DNA of 47,393 nucleotides, taken from assembly GCA_025965475.1 (NCBI GenBank), contig JAOPWV010000119.1, positions 1 through 47,393 on the forward strand. The letters are read 5' to 3'. The stretch comes from Frankiales bacterium. GTDB taxonomy: Bacteria; Actinomycetota; Actinomycetes; Mycobacteriales; SCTD01. The translations under genes were made by a program, and so were the position numbers. The notes beneath the pieces were generated by a model, which saw only the letters and a list, made by a program, of their open reading frames with translations, had not been told where the DNA came from and ran no database searches. Shown piece after piece: positions 40,367 to 47,393 of this stretch (position 1 is the stretch's first letter; every line of letters starts with the position of its first letter).

Positions 40367-40723
40367 TCAGGCGGCGGCTACGACGTCGCGCATGCGGTCC
40401 AGCGTGCGCGGCCGCGGGGCGTCTGCCCCGACCGGCTCCACGCTCGCCAGTCCGACCGGGATCGTGTTGGGCACGGGCAGCGGATCGGGCTCGATCACGG
40501 ACAGGGTGTCGCTGACATCGCGCAGGACGTCAGAGAGCCGTACGCCGAGGGCGCGGCAGATGCTGGCGAGCAGTTCGGAGGAGGCCTCCTTCTGCCCGCG
40601 CTCGACCTCGGACAGGTAGCCGAGGGACACCTGAGCGGCGCCGGAGACCTCACGCAGGGTTCGGTGCTGGCGCAGTCGGGTCGTGCGGAGCGCCTCGCCG
40701 AGCAGCGTACGGAGAACCGCCAT
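40367..40723 (-). CDS. clgR: ClgR, Clp-protease gene regulator (XRE-type HTH)
   Basis: The 118-residue protein starts at the ATG at 40723, which has AGGAGG at 7 nt spacing; the longer open frame upstream has no ribosome site. The Cro/C1-type helix-turn-helix lies at residues 5-60: [54 protein letters not shown]. This is the recognisable ClgR sequence, an activator of clp protease genes and, in mycobacteria, of the clgR-pspA-Rv2743c operon under envelope stress. Its usual partners pspA and pspM are here 3 kb downstream. A ClgR-like site lies just upstream (40742-40755). Confidence 0.92.
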   Translation of the reverse strand: MAVLRTLLGEALRTTRLRQHRTLREVSGAAQVSLGYLSEVERGQKEASSELLASICRALGVRLSDVLRDVSDTLSVIEPDPLPVPNTIPVGLASVEPVGADAPRPRTLDRMRDVVAAA

Positions 40724-40741
40724 GTCAGCTACCTCCTGTCC

Positions 40742-40755
40742 GTTCGCTCGTCTCG
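40742..40755 (+). promoter_or_regulatory. Possible ClgR operator upstream of clgR
   Basis: GTTCGC-N5-TCG differs by one base from GTTCGC-N5-GCG, the Streptomyces ClgR motif as I recall it. The position, 19 nt before the start codon, would fit autoregulation. Confidence 0.3.
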
Positions 40756-40852
40756 TACGGACAACGGTACCCGTCTGCTGCGACGTAAGCCTCCTGGTGA
40801 CACACACGCTCCGCTCAGAGGACAACGCCTCGCGGGTCGGTCACCTTCCGCG

Positions 40853-42067
40853 TCAGGGCGTGACGTGCCGGCGCAACAGATCCAGCGCGGCGGTCACCGT
40901 CAGCAGGCGGATCCGCTCGCGGTCGCCCGGCAGGCGCAGCGCGCGCACATCCGTCTCGTTGGGCCCCGCCACGGCGACGTACACCGTCCCGACCGGGTTG
41001 CCGTCCTGCTCGTCCGGCCCCGCGACGCCCGTAGCCGCGAGCCCGTACGTCGCGCCGAGCCGTTCGCGAATGCCGCTGGCCAGCGCGCTGGCGGTCTCGG
41101 CCGCCACCGGCCCGGCCGCGGCGAGCAGCGGGGCAGGCACCCCGGCGAGCGTGTGCTTGAGGTCGGTCGCATAGACCACCGCGGCGCCGCGGAAGGTGCG
41201 CGACGAGCCGGGCATCCGGGAGAGCGTCGACCCGATCAGCCCGCCGGTCAGCGACTCGGCGACGGCGACGGTCGCCTCGCGGGCGGCCAGCGCCTGGTGG
41301 ACGACCTCGTCGAGCCGGTCGTCGTCGCGGCCCCACACAGCGTCGCCCAACGCCGCGGCGACGCTGTCCGCGAGGGGCCGCAGCAGCGCGTCGTCGGGGC
41401 CGGTGAAGCGCACCCGGACGATGCCGCCGCCGGCGAGGTAGGCGAGCGCCACCCCCGGCGGAACCTGGACGGTCCGCTCGACGATCTCGGCCACGGACGG
41501 CTCCCCGAGGCCCGCGGTGTGCACGGTCCGGGTGTGCAGCACGCTGCCCGACCGCTCCCGGAGCTCGTCGAGCACCGGCGCGGCCACCGCGGCCAGCTCG
41601 TGCGGGGGGCCGGGCAGGGCGTAGAGCAGCCGCTCCCCCACCTCGAGCCGCAGGCCGGGCGCGGTGCCGACCGGGTTGGGCAGCACGGTCGCGTCCCGCG
41701 GTACGTCGGCCTGGCGCAGCACAGGCCCGGTGAGCGTGGCCCCGTAGGCGGCGTACCGCTCGCGCAGCTGCCCCTCGAGGACCGGCACCCGGTCGAGCGG
41801 GACGCCCGCGGCGGCCGCCACCGCCTCGCGCGTGATGTCGTCGGTGGTCGAGCCCAGCCCGCCGGTCACGAGCACGACGTCGGCGTCCTCGAGCGCCCTG
41901 GCCAGCACGACGGCCAGGCGGGGCAGGTCGTCGCCGACCATCACCGACACCACGACCTCGACCCCGACGGCGGCGAGCTCGGTACCCAGCCAGGCGGCGT
42001 TGGTGTTGATCGTGTCGCCCAGCAGCAGCTCGTCGCCCACGGCGACCACCGCCGCCCTGAGCGTCAC
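40853..42067 (-). CDS. cinA: CinA, competence/damage-inducible protein A
   Basis: The 404-residue protein has an N-terminal MoCF/COG1058 domain (AVVAVGDELLLGDTINTNAA, LVTGGLGSTTDDITREAVAA) and the C-terminal CinA domain (about 250-404; TVAVAESLTGGLIGSTLSRM, YGLAATGVAGPDEQDG, GTVYVAVAGP). CinA proteins have NMN deamidase and ADP-ribose pyrophosphatase activities, recycling pyridine nucleotides. Its GTG overlaps the pgsA stop by 4 nt, and with rimO it forms rimO-pgsA-cinA, the common actinobacterial order ending beside clgR. Both domains and full length are present. Confidence 0.95.
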   Translation of the reverse strand: MTLRAAVVAVGDELLLGDTINTNAAWLGTELAAVGVEVVVSVMVGDDLPRLAVVLARALEDADVVLVTGGLGSTTDDITREAVAAAAGVPLDRVPVLEGQLRERYAAYGATLTGPVLRQADVPRDATVLPNPVGTAPGLRLEVGERLLYALPGPPHELAAVAAPVLDELRERSGSVLHTRTVHTAGLGEPSVAEIVERTVQVPPGVALAYLAGGGIVRVRFTGPDDALLRPLADSVAAALGDAVWGRDDDRLDEVVHQALAAREATVAVAESLTGGLIGSTLSRMPGSSRTFRGAAVVYATDLKHTLAGVPAPLLAAAGPVAAETASALASGIRERLGATYGLAATGVAGPDEQDGNPVGTVYVAVAGPNETDVRALRLPGDRERIRLLTVTAALDLLRRHVTP

Positions 42068-42717
42068 TGCCCGCCCGCCGCCCGCGCCGCCTTGCGCGCG
42101 CGCTTCATGGCGGCCCGGTCGCTCGTCCGCCGCAGGGTCACCGCGCGGACGACGTAATCAAGCCCGGTCACCACGGTGACGACGACCGCGAGGGCCATCA
42201 CCCAGGCCCGGGAGCTGGCGAACACGCCGCTGAGCGGCAGGACGTACAGACCGATCGCCAGGGCCTGCAGGAGCGTCTTGACCTTGCCGCCCCGGCTCGC
42301 CGGGATGACCCCGTGCCGGATCACCCAGAACCGCAGCAGCGTGACGCCGACCTCGCGCACCAGCACGACGACGGTCACCCACCAGGGCAGCAGGGCGAGG
42401 ACGGACAGGCCGATCAGCGCCGTGCCGATCAGGGCCTTGTCGGCGATGGGGTCGGCCAGCTTGCCGAACGAGGTCACGAGCCCGCGGCTGCGGGCCAGCT
42501 GCCCGTCGATCCGGTCGGTGTACGACGCCACCGCGAAGACGGCCCAGGCCCCGATCCGCCAGGCCGTGCTGTGCCCGTCGTCGTACAGGAGGCAGAACGC
42601 GAAGACCGGCACCAGCACGAGGCGCAGGATCGTGAGCTGGTTGGCGATGTTGAGGTTGCTGACGCGCGCCGACGTCGGGTCGGTCAGCGGGTCGCCGGGA
42701 CCCGCAGCCGTGCTCAC
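42064..42717 (-). CDS. pgsA: CDP-diacylglycerol--glycerol-3-phosphate 3-phosphatidyltransferase
   Basis: PgsA makes phosphatidylglycerol phosphate, the precursor of phosphatidylglycerol and cardiolipin. The 217-residue membrane protein carries the CDP-alcohol phosphotransferase motif as [20 protein letters not shown] followed by IAD, within about six membrane helices starting [20 protein letters not shown]. The C-terminus is strongly basic ([18 protein letters not shown]). The start GTG overlaps the rimO stop and its stop overlaps cinA, so translation is coupled on both sides. Confidence 0.95.
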   Translation of the reverse strand: MSTAAGPGDPLTDPTSARVSNLNIANQLTILRLVLVPVFAFCLLYDDGHSTAWRIGAWAVFAVASYTDRIDGQLARSRGLVTSFGKLADPIADKALIGTALIGLSVLALLPWWVTVVVLVREVGVTLLRFWVIRHGVIPASRGGKVKTLLQALAIGLYVLPLSGVFASSRAWVMALAVVVTVVTGLDYVVRAVTLRRTSDRAAMKRARKAARAAGGQ

Positions 42718-44147
42718 GCCGGAACCGCGACCAGTGCTGCAGGGACGAGGACCTCCACCAGCTCGGCGACCAGGTCGACGCCCGCGGTGTCCACGACGAC
42801 GGCCCGGACGATGTCGCCGGCCCGCAGGCCCGTCCCGGTGACCAGGGTGGACCCGTCCACGTCGGGCGCCTGGTGCGCGGCCCGTCCCTCGAAGACGCCG
42901 TCGCCCTCGTCGCTCTCGATGAGCACGTCGAGGGTCTCGCCGATGCGCTCCTCGGCCCGCTGGGCGGTGAGCTCCTCGGCCAGCGCCGTCAGGCGCATCA
43001 CCCGGCGCGCGACCTCGTCCTCGTCGACCTTGTCCGGCAGCGACTCGGCCTCGGTACCGTCCTCGTCGGAGTAGCCGAACACCCCGATCGCGTCGAGCCG
43101 GGCGGCCGTGAGGAAGCGCTCGAGCTCGACGACGTCGGCCTCGGTCTCCCCGGGAAAGCCGACGATGACGTTGGAACGCACCCCGGCCGTCGGCGCCGCC
43201 GCCCGGATCTGGCCGAGCAGGTCCAGGAAGCGGTCGGTGTCGCCGAAGCGGCGCATCCGCCGGAGCACCGGCCCGGAGGAGTGCTGGAAGCTCATGTCGA
43301 AGTACGGCGCGACGCCGTCGGTGCCGGTGAGCGTCCGCACGAGGGTCGGGCGCATCTCGGCGGGCTGCAGGTAGGACAGGCGCACCCGCTCGATGCCCTC
43401 GAGCGCGGCCAGCTCCGGCAGCAGCGTCTCCAGCAGCTTGAGGTCGCCCAGGTCCTTGCCGTACGACGTGGAGTTCTCGCTGACGAGGACCAGTTCACGC
43501 ACGCCGTGCTCTGCCAGCCAGCGGGCCTCGGCCATCACGTCGGACGGCCGTCGCGACACGAACGCGCCGCGGAACGACGGGATCGCACAGAACGAGCAGC
43601 GCCGGTCGCAGCCGGAGGCCAGCTTGAGCGGGGCCACCGGGCCGGACTCGAGCCGGCGGCGCAGCACGGTCGGCCCGCCGGCGTGGCCGGGGATGCCGAT
43701 GTCGATCGCGCCGGGCTCCACGGCGGCGGCCCGCTCGACCGGGGAGATGGGGAGCAGCTTGCGGCGGTCGCCGGGCGTGTGGCTGGCCACCTCGACGCCG
43801 TCGAGGACGGATTGCAGGTGTCCGGCGAGGTCGCCGTACGCGTCGAACCCGAGCACGGCGTCGGCCTCGGGGAGCTGGGCGGCGAGCTCGCTGCCGTAGC
43901 GCTCGGCGAGGCAGCCCACCGCGACGACCTTGGCGCCGGTGTCGGAGGCGGCGAGCAGGGTGTCGATCGAGTCCTTCTTGGCCGACTCGACGAAGCCGCA
44001 GGTGTTGACGACGACGACGTCCGCACTGTCCTCGTCCACCAGCTCCCAGCCGGCTGCGTCCAGGCGGCCGGCCAGCTCCTCGGAGTCGACCTCGTTGCGG
44101 GCGCACCCGAGCGTGACAAGGGAGACGCGGCGGCGGGAGGGGGTCAC
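42714..44147 (-). CDS. rimO: Ribosomal protein S12 methylthiotransferase RimO
   Basis: RimO is a radical-SAM enzyme that methylthiolates the conserved Asp of ribosomal protein S12. In 477 residues the auxiliary cluster cysteines are Cys15 ([10 protein letters not shown]), Cys50 (VNTCGFVE) and Cys79 (VGCLAER); the radical-SAM cluster uses Cys180, Cys184 and Cys187 in [22 protein letters not shown] domain closes the protein. CARNEVDSE distinguishes it from MiaB. It starts with GTG 10 nt after the RodZ-like gene and overlaps pgsA by 4 nt. Confidence 0.96.
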   Translation of the reverse strand: MTPSRRRVSLVTLGCARNEVDSEELAGRLDAAGWELVDEDSADVVVVNTCGFVESAKKDSIDTLLAASDTGAKVVAVGCLAERYGSELAAQLPEADAVLGFDAYGDLAGHLQSVLDGVEVASHTPGDRRKLLPISPVERAAAVEPGAIDIGIPGHAGGPTVLRRRLESGPVAPLKLASGCDRRCSFCAIPSFRGAFVSRRPSDVMAEARWLAEHGVRELVLVSENSTSYGKDLGDLKLLETLLPELAALEGIERVRLSYLQPAEMRPTLVRTLTGTDGVAPYFDMSFQHSSGPVLRRMRRFGDTDRFLDLLGQIRAAAPTAGVRSNVIVGFPGETEADVVELERFLTAARLDAIGVFGYSDEDGTEAESLPDKVDEDEVARRVMRLTALAEELTAQRAEERIGETLDVLIESDEGDGVFEGRAAHQAPDVDGSTLVTGTGLRAGDIVRAVVVDTAGVDLVAELVEVLVPAALVAVPA

Positions 44148-44157
44148 CCGCCCGAGT

Positions 44158-44988
44158 CTAGGCGGGCACGATCCCGTCGGCGTTGCACGTGAACTGGCGC
44201 ACAGCGCCGTTCCCGCCGGCCGTGCCGAGGTCGCGTCCGCTGCAGACGAGGTTGACGGCGCCGGCGTTGCCGACGCGGACCTGCAGCTGCCGGGCGTCCT
44301 TGAAGTCCTTGACCCAGCCGCTGTTGACGACGCCCTCGAACAGGGTGCCGGCGCTGTTCTTGACCAGGATGTACGACGCCCCGCCGAGCAGGCGGACCCG
44401 CAGGTCGGCGCCGGTCGGCGGCGGCACGGCCGCGGTCAGGTCCTTGGGCGGTGCCGACGGGCTCGGGGCGGGACTGTGCGGCGCCACCGACGCGCGCGGC
44501 TGCGCCGTGTCGAGCGAGCTGCCGGACGGCTTGCTGAAGAACTGCCCCACGACGAACAGCGCCACGATCACGCCGAGTGCGGCGGCACCGGCGGCGAGCC
44601 AGTTGGGCCCGCGCCGCTCCGGACGCGCCGCGGTGGGCACGTGCAGGGACTCCGTGACGGCGACCGGCCGGCGGTCGACGGGTTCCACGGCGGCGGCGAC
44701 CGCCGAGGCGGCGGGCTGCTCCGTGCCGACCTGGCGGGAGAACAGCGCGACGTACGGCGCCGGGTCGGCCCCGGCGGCGAGGGCCAGTGCCCGCACATGC
44801 CCGCGGGCGTAGACGGTGCCGCCGCTGGACTCGAACCGGTCGTCCTCGAGGTCACGGATGAGGGTGCTGCGGATACGCGTGGTGGCCGACGCCTGCTCGA
44901 CACTGTGGCCGCTGGCCTCACGGGCGGCGCGCAGCGCCTCACCCACGGTCGTGCCCTCGGGCAGCGCGGAGGTCTCACCGGTGCTCAT
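44158..44988 (-). CDS. RodZ-like helix-turn-helix membrane protein
   Basis: The 276-residue protein has an N-terminal HTH_25 domain (about 13-80; [53 protein letters not shown]), a variable linker, one membrane helix (about 129-151), a Pro/Ser linker and a C-terminal beta-rich DUF4115-like domain. This is the plan of RodZ, which connects cytoskeletal and cell-shape proteins to the wall machinery; in rod-shaped bacteria it binds MreB. It lies between ftsK and rimO, the standard actinobacterial location. GGGAGG is 7 nt before the ATG, and a sigma-70-like promoter lies at 45024-45053. Confidence 0.9.
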   Translation of the reverse strand: MSTGETSALPEGTTVGEALRAAREASGHSVEQASATTRIRSTLIRDLEDDRFESSGGTVYARGHVRALALAAGADPAPYVALFSRQVGTEQPAASAVAAAVEPVDRRPVAVTESLHVPTAARPERRGPNWLAAGAAALGVIVALFVVGQFFSKPSGSSLDTAQPRASVAPHSPAPSPSAPPKDLTAAVPPPTGADLRVRLLGGASYILVKNSAGTLFEGVVNSGWVKDFKDARQLQVRVGNAGAVNLVCSGRDLGTAGGNGAVRQFTCNADGIVPA

Positions 44989-45023
44989 GGCTCGACCTCC
45001 CGTCGGCTCGCCGGATGTACGGA

Positions 45024-45053
45024 AGTCTAGGACCGGGCCCGCGCAGTCACCAA
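45024..45053 (-). promoter_or_regulatory. Candidate housekeeping promoter for the RodZ-like-rimO-pgsA-cinA run
   Basis: On the minus strand TTGGTG-N18-TAGACT resembles a vegetative promoter, with TAGACT a good -10. It lies in the short gap between ftsK and the RodZ-like gene, 35 nt before the ATG. Confidence 0.35.
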
Positions 45054-45066
45054 GTCGGCTCTCCGA

Positions 45067-47393
45067 TCAGCCGCGCAGGGTCACGATGACGGACTCGAGC
45101 TCCTCGGGCCGGATGAGCACGTCGCGGGCCTTGGAGCCCTCCGACGGGCCCACGATGCCGCGGCTCTCCATGAGGTCCATCAGGCGCCCGGCCTTGGCGA
45201 ACCCGACCCGCAGCTTGCGCTGCAGCATGCTCGTGGAGCCGAACTGCGTCGACACGACGAGCTCGACCGCCTGGAGCAGTACGTCGAGGTCGTCGCCGAT
45301 CTCCTCGTCGACCTCGCGCTTGGTCTCCGGCGCGACCGCCACGTCCTCCCGGAACGCCGGCTGGCGCTGCCCCTTGCAGTGCGCGACGACCGCGGCGACC
45401 TCGGCGTCCGAGACGTACGCCCCCTGCACGCGCACCGCCTTGCTGGCGCCCATCGGCAGGAACAGGCTGTCGCCCTTGCCGATGAGCTTCTCGGCGCCGG
45501 GCTGGTCGAGGATGACCTTGGAGTCGGTGCCGCTGCTCGTCGCGAACGCCAGGCGGCTGGGCACGTTGGCCTTGATGAGGCCGGTGACCACGTCGACGCT
45601 CGGACGCTGCGTGGCGAGCACCAGGTGGATGCCGGCGGCCCGGGCGAGCTGGGTGATGCGGACGATCGCGTCCTCGACGTCACGCGGCGCGACCATCATG
45701 AGGTCGGCGAGCTCGTCGATGATCACCATGAGGTACGGGTACGGCTGGTAGACCCGCTCGCTGTTCTCCGGCGCGACGAGCTTGCCGGCGCGTACGGCGG
45801 CGTTGAAGTCGTCGACGTGGCGGAACCCGCTGGCCGCGAGGTCGTCGTACCGCATGTCCATCTCGCGGACGACCCACTGCAGCGCCTCGGCCGCCTTCTT
45901 CGGGTTGGTGATGATCGGCGTGATCAGGTGCGGCACGCCCTCGAACGCCGTGAGCTCCACCCGCTTGGGGTCGACGAGGATCAGGCGGACCTCGTCCGGC
46001 GTCGCCCGGCTCAGGATGCTGACCAGCAGCGCGTTGATGCAGGTCGACTTGCCGGCGCCGGTGGCGCCGGCGATGAGGATGTGCGGCGTCTTGGCGATGT
46101 TCGCGCAGACGAAGCCGCCCTCGATGTCCTTGCCGAGCGCGACGAGCATCGGGTGGTGGTCGCTGGTCGCCGCGTGGCTGCGCAGGACGTCGCCGAGGCT
46201 GACGTTCTCGCGGTCGGTGTTGGGGATCTCGATGCCGATCGCGGACTTGCCCGGGATCACGTCGATGATGCGGACGTCCGGGCTCTTCACGGCGTATGCG
46301 ATGTTGCGCGCCAGCGTCTTGATCCGCTCGACCTTGACCGCCGGGCCGAGCTCGATCTCGTAGCGGGTGACCGTCGGGCCCCGGCTGAATCCGGTCACGC
46401 GCGCGTCGACCTGGAAGTCCTCGAGCACCTGGGTGAGCGCCCTGATGATCTCGTCGTTGGCCGGGCTGCGCTTCTTGGGCGGGCTGCCGGTGCCGAGCAG
46501 GTCGGCGGGCGGCAGGACGTAGTCGCCCTTGAGCACCAACTGCTCGGACTTCGGCGGCATCGGGGTGTGCGGCGGCGGCTCGGCGGCTGCCTCCGGCTCG
46601 GGGGCGGGCTCCACGACGAGCGGATTGAGGTCGACCGGGTCGTCCTGCAGCGCGACGGCCTGCCGGCGGCGGGGCCGGTTGCGGGTGAGCGGCTCGGGCC
46701 GCGGGCCCTGCTCGGCCACGGTCTCCGGCTCGGACTGCCCCGGTCCGGCCTGCGGGTGCCGGAACAGCAGCGTGTCCTTGAGCAGTCGCAGCCGCTGCGG
46801 GATCTGGTGGACCGGGGTGGCCGTGACCACGAGCAGGCCGAAGATGGCGAGCAGGAGCAGGACGGGTACGGCGAGCCAGACCGTGACAGCGGCGGACACC
46901 GGGTCGCCGAGCAGGAAGCCGAGCAGGCCGCCGGCGTTGGTCCGGTCGGCCGGGCGCCCGGCCAGGTCGTGCACGACACCGAGGCTGCCGAGCGAGAGCG
47001 CCGCCCAGCCGACGACGAGCCGGCCGCGGCCGCCCGGGCTCACCGGATGGCGCAGGACGCGCCAGGCGCCGAGGGCCAGCAGGAGCGGCAGCAGCAGGGC
47101 GCCTCGGCCGGCCAGGCCGGTGAGCAGGTTCGCGACCGCGTCGCCGGCCGAGCCGGCGTGCCACCAGGCGCCGCCCGCGGCGACGAGAGCTGCCGCCAGC
47201 AGCAGCAGGCCGACCCCGTCACGACGGTGGGCGGGGTCCAGGTCCTTCGCGCCGCCACTGACCGCGCGGGTCACCCCGCCGATGCCGTGCGCCAGCCCCC
47301 GCAACAGCGCGCCGACGGCGTGACCGGTCCCGCTGGCCAGCCGGCTGGTCGCCGACGGGCCTGAGCGGACGGGCCTGCGCGGGGTCGACGTGC
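45067..47393 (-). CDS. ftsK: FtsK/SpoIIIE DNA translocase, 5' end beyond the window
   Basis: FtsK pumps chromosome ends through the division septum. About 775 codons are visible and the frame is open to the right edge: the sequence before the internal TTG at 47304 still reads as FtsK (SGTGHAVGALLRGLAHGIGG), so the real start lies outside. Four or so membrane helices follow (LLLLAAALVAAGGAWW, LLLPLLLALGAW and others), then a short linker, the motor domain with Walker A GATGAGKST and the conserved LVDPKRVELTAFEG and DELADLMM, and a C-terminal gamma winged helix (LRVGFAKAGRLMDLMESRGI) that reads KOPS-like polarity sites. The linker is short compared with E. coli. Confidence 0.96.
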   Translation of the reverse strand, partial: TSTPRRPVRSGPSATSRLASGTGHAVGALLRGLAHGIGGVTRAVSGGAKDLDPAHRRDGVGLLLLAAALVAAGGAWWHAGSAGDAVANLLTGLAGRGALLLPLLLALGAWRVLRHPVSPGGRGRLVVGWAALSLGSLGVVHDLAGRPADRTNAGGLLGFLLGDPVSAAVTVWLAVPVLLLLAIFGLLVVTATPVHQIPQRLRLLKDTLLFRHPQAGPGQSEPETVAEQGPRPEPLTRNRPRRRQAVALQDDPVDLNPLVVEPAPEPEAAAEPPPHTPMPPKSEQLVLKGDYVLPPADLLGTGSPPKKRSPANDEIIRALTQVLEDFQVDARVTGFSRGPTVTRYEIELGPAVKVERIKTLARNIAYAVKSPDVRIIDVIPGKSAIGIEIPNTDRENVSLGDVLRSHAATSDHHPMLVALGKDIEGGFVCANIAKTPHILIAGATGAGKSTCINALLVSILSRATPDEVRLILVDPKRVELTAFEGVPHLITPIITNPKKAAEALQWVVREMDMRYDDLAASGFRHVDDFNAAVRAGKLVAPENSERVYQPYPYLMVIIDELADLMMVAPRDVEDAIVRITQLARAAGIHLVLATQRPSVDVVTGLIKANVPSRLAFATSSGTDSKVILDQPGAEKLIGKGDSLFLPMGASKAVRVQGAYVSDAEVAAVVAHCKGQRQPAFREDVAVAPETKREVDEEIGDDLDVLLQAVELVVSTQFGSTSMLQRKLRVGFAKAGRLMDLMESRGIVGPSEGSKARDVLIRPEELESVIVTLRG

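Noticed and set aside
1-47393. Mobile elements, CRISPR arrays, toxin-antitoxin or restriction systems
   Set aside because: No transposase, integrase, spaced direct-repeat array, Cas, methylase or recognisable TA gene was found on either strand.

Overview
The window is about 47 kb of very GC-rich, densely coded DNA. Its gene content is that of a chromosome of an actinobacterium (class Actinomycetes): LexA/RecA with actinobacterial SOS boxes, DUF3046 beside recA, an MshC-type cysteine ligase, ClgR, PspA/PspM, a SigE-family sigma factor, and many GTG starts and 4-nt overlaps. I cannot name a genus. I saw no rRNA or tRNA gene, insertion sequence, integrase or CRISPR array.

Layout. 0-5.7 kb: a truncated DUF6318 lipoprotein (minus strand), then a plus-strand run of an MFS exporter, an acyltransferase-3 membrane enzyme, a CoA-transferase/GNAT fusion and an alpha/beta hydrolase of slightly lower GC. 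5.8-7.2 kb: a small membrane LysM protein divergent from lexA; the shared intergenic DNA holds two LexA boxes and two inverted copies of a RecA-NDp/PafBC-like promoter. 7.2-18.6 kb: a long minus-strand block with a VOC protein, hflX, an SCO6745-family protein, dapF, miaA, miaB, a nuclease lipoprotein, an MshC-like ligase, recX, recA, DUF3046 and an MFS transporter. 18.7-34.1 kb: a sigma factor overlapping a membrane-anchored Asp-box propeller, a secreted penicillin acylase-type hydrolase, the giant helicase Lhr, a secreted M36 metallopeptidase and a VolA-like lipase. 34.3-35.8 kb: nei2-trmB. 35.8-40.8 kb: pspM, pspA and clgR, split by a 3-kb accessory segment (DUF6343, a small helical protein, a beta-propeller lipoprotein and a TetR regulator). 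40.8-47.4 kb: cinA, pgsA, rimO, a RodZ-like protein and ftsK, which runs off the right edge.

How the genes connect. DNA-damage control is a recurring theme: lexA, recA/recX, a LysM protein in the position of mycobacterial ChiZ/Rv2719c, nei2, lhr and cinA. tRNA and ribosome modification (miaA, miaB, rimO, trmB, hflX) forms the housekeeping backbone. Envelope stress (clgR-pspA-pspM), division and shape (ftsK, RodZ-like) and phospholipid synthesis (pgsA) cluster on the right. The secreted hydrolases at 20-34 kb and the 37.4-40.3 kb segment look like accessory insertions.

The most interesting leads are the bidirectional damage-control region at 6.25-6.44 kb, the MshC-like ligase beside recX, the sigma factor/Asp-box propeller pair, and the interrupted clgR-psp locus. 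None can be shown to be a wholly new system from sequence alone.
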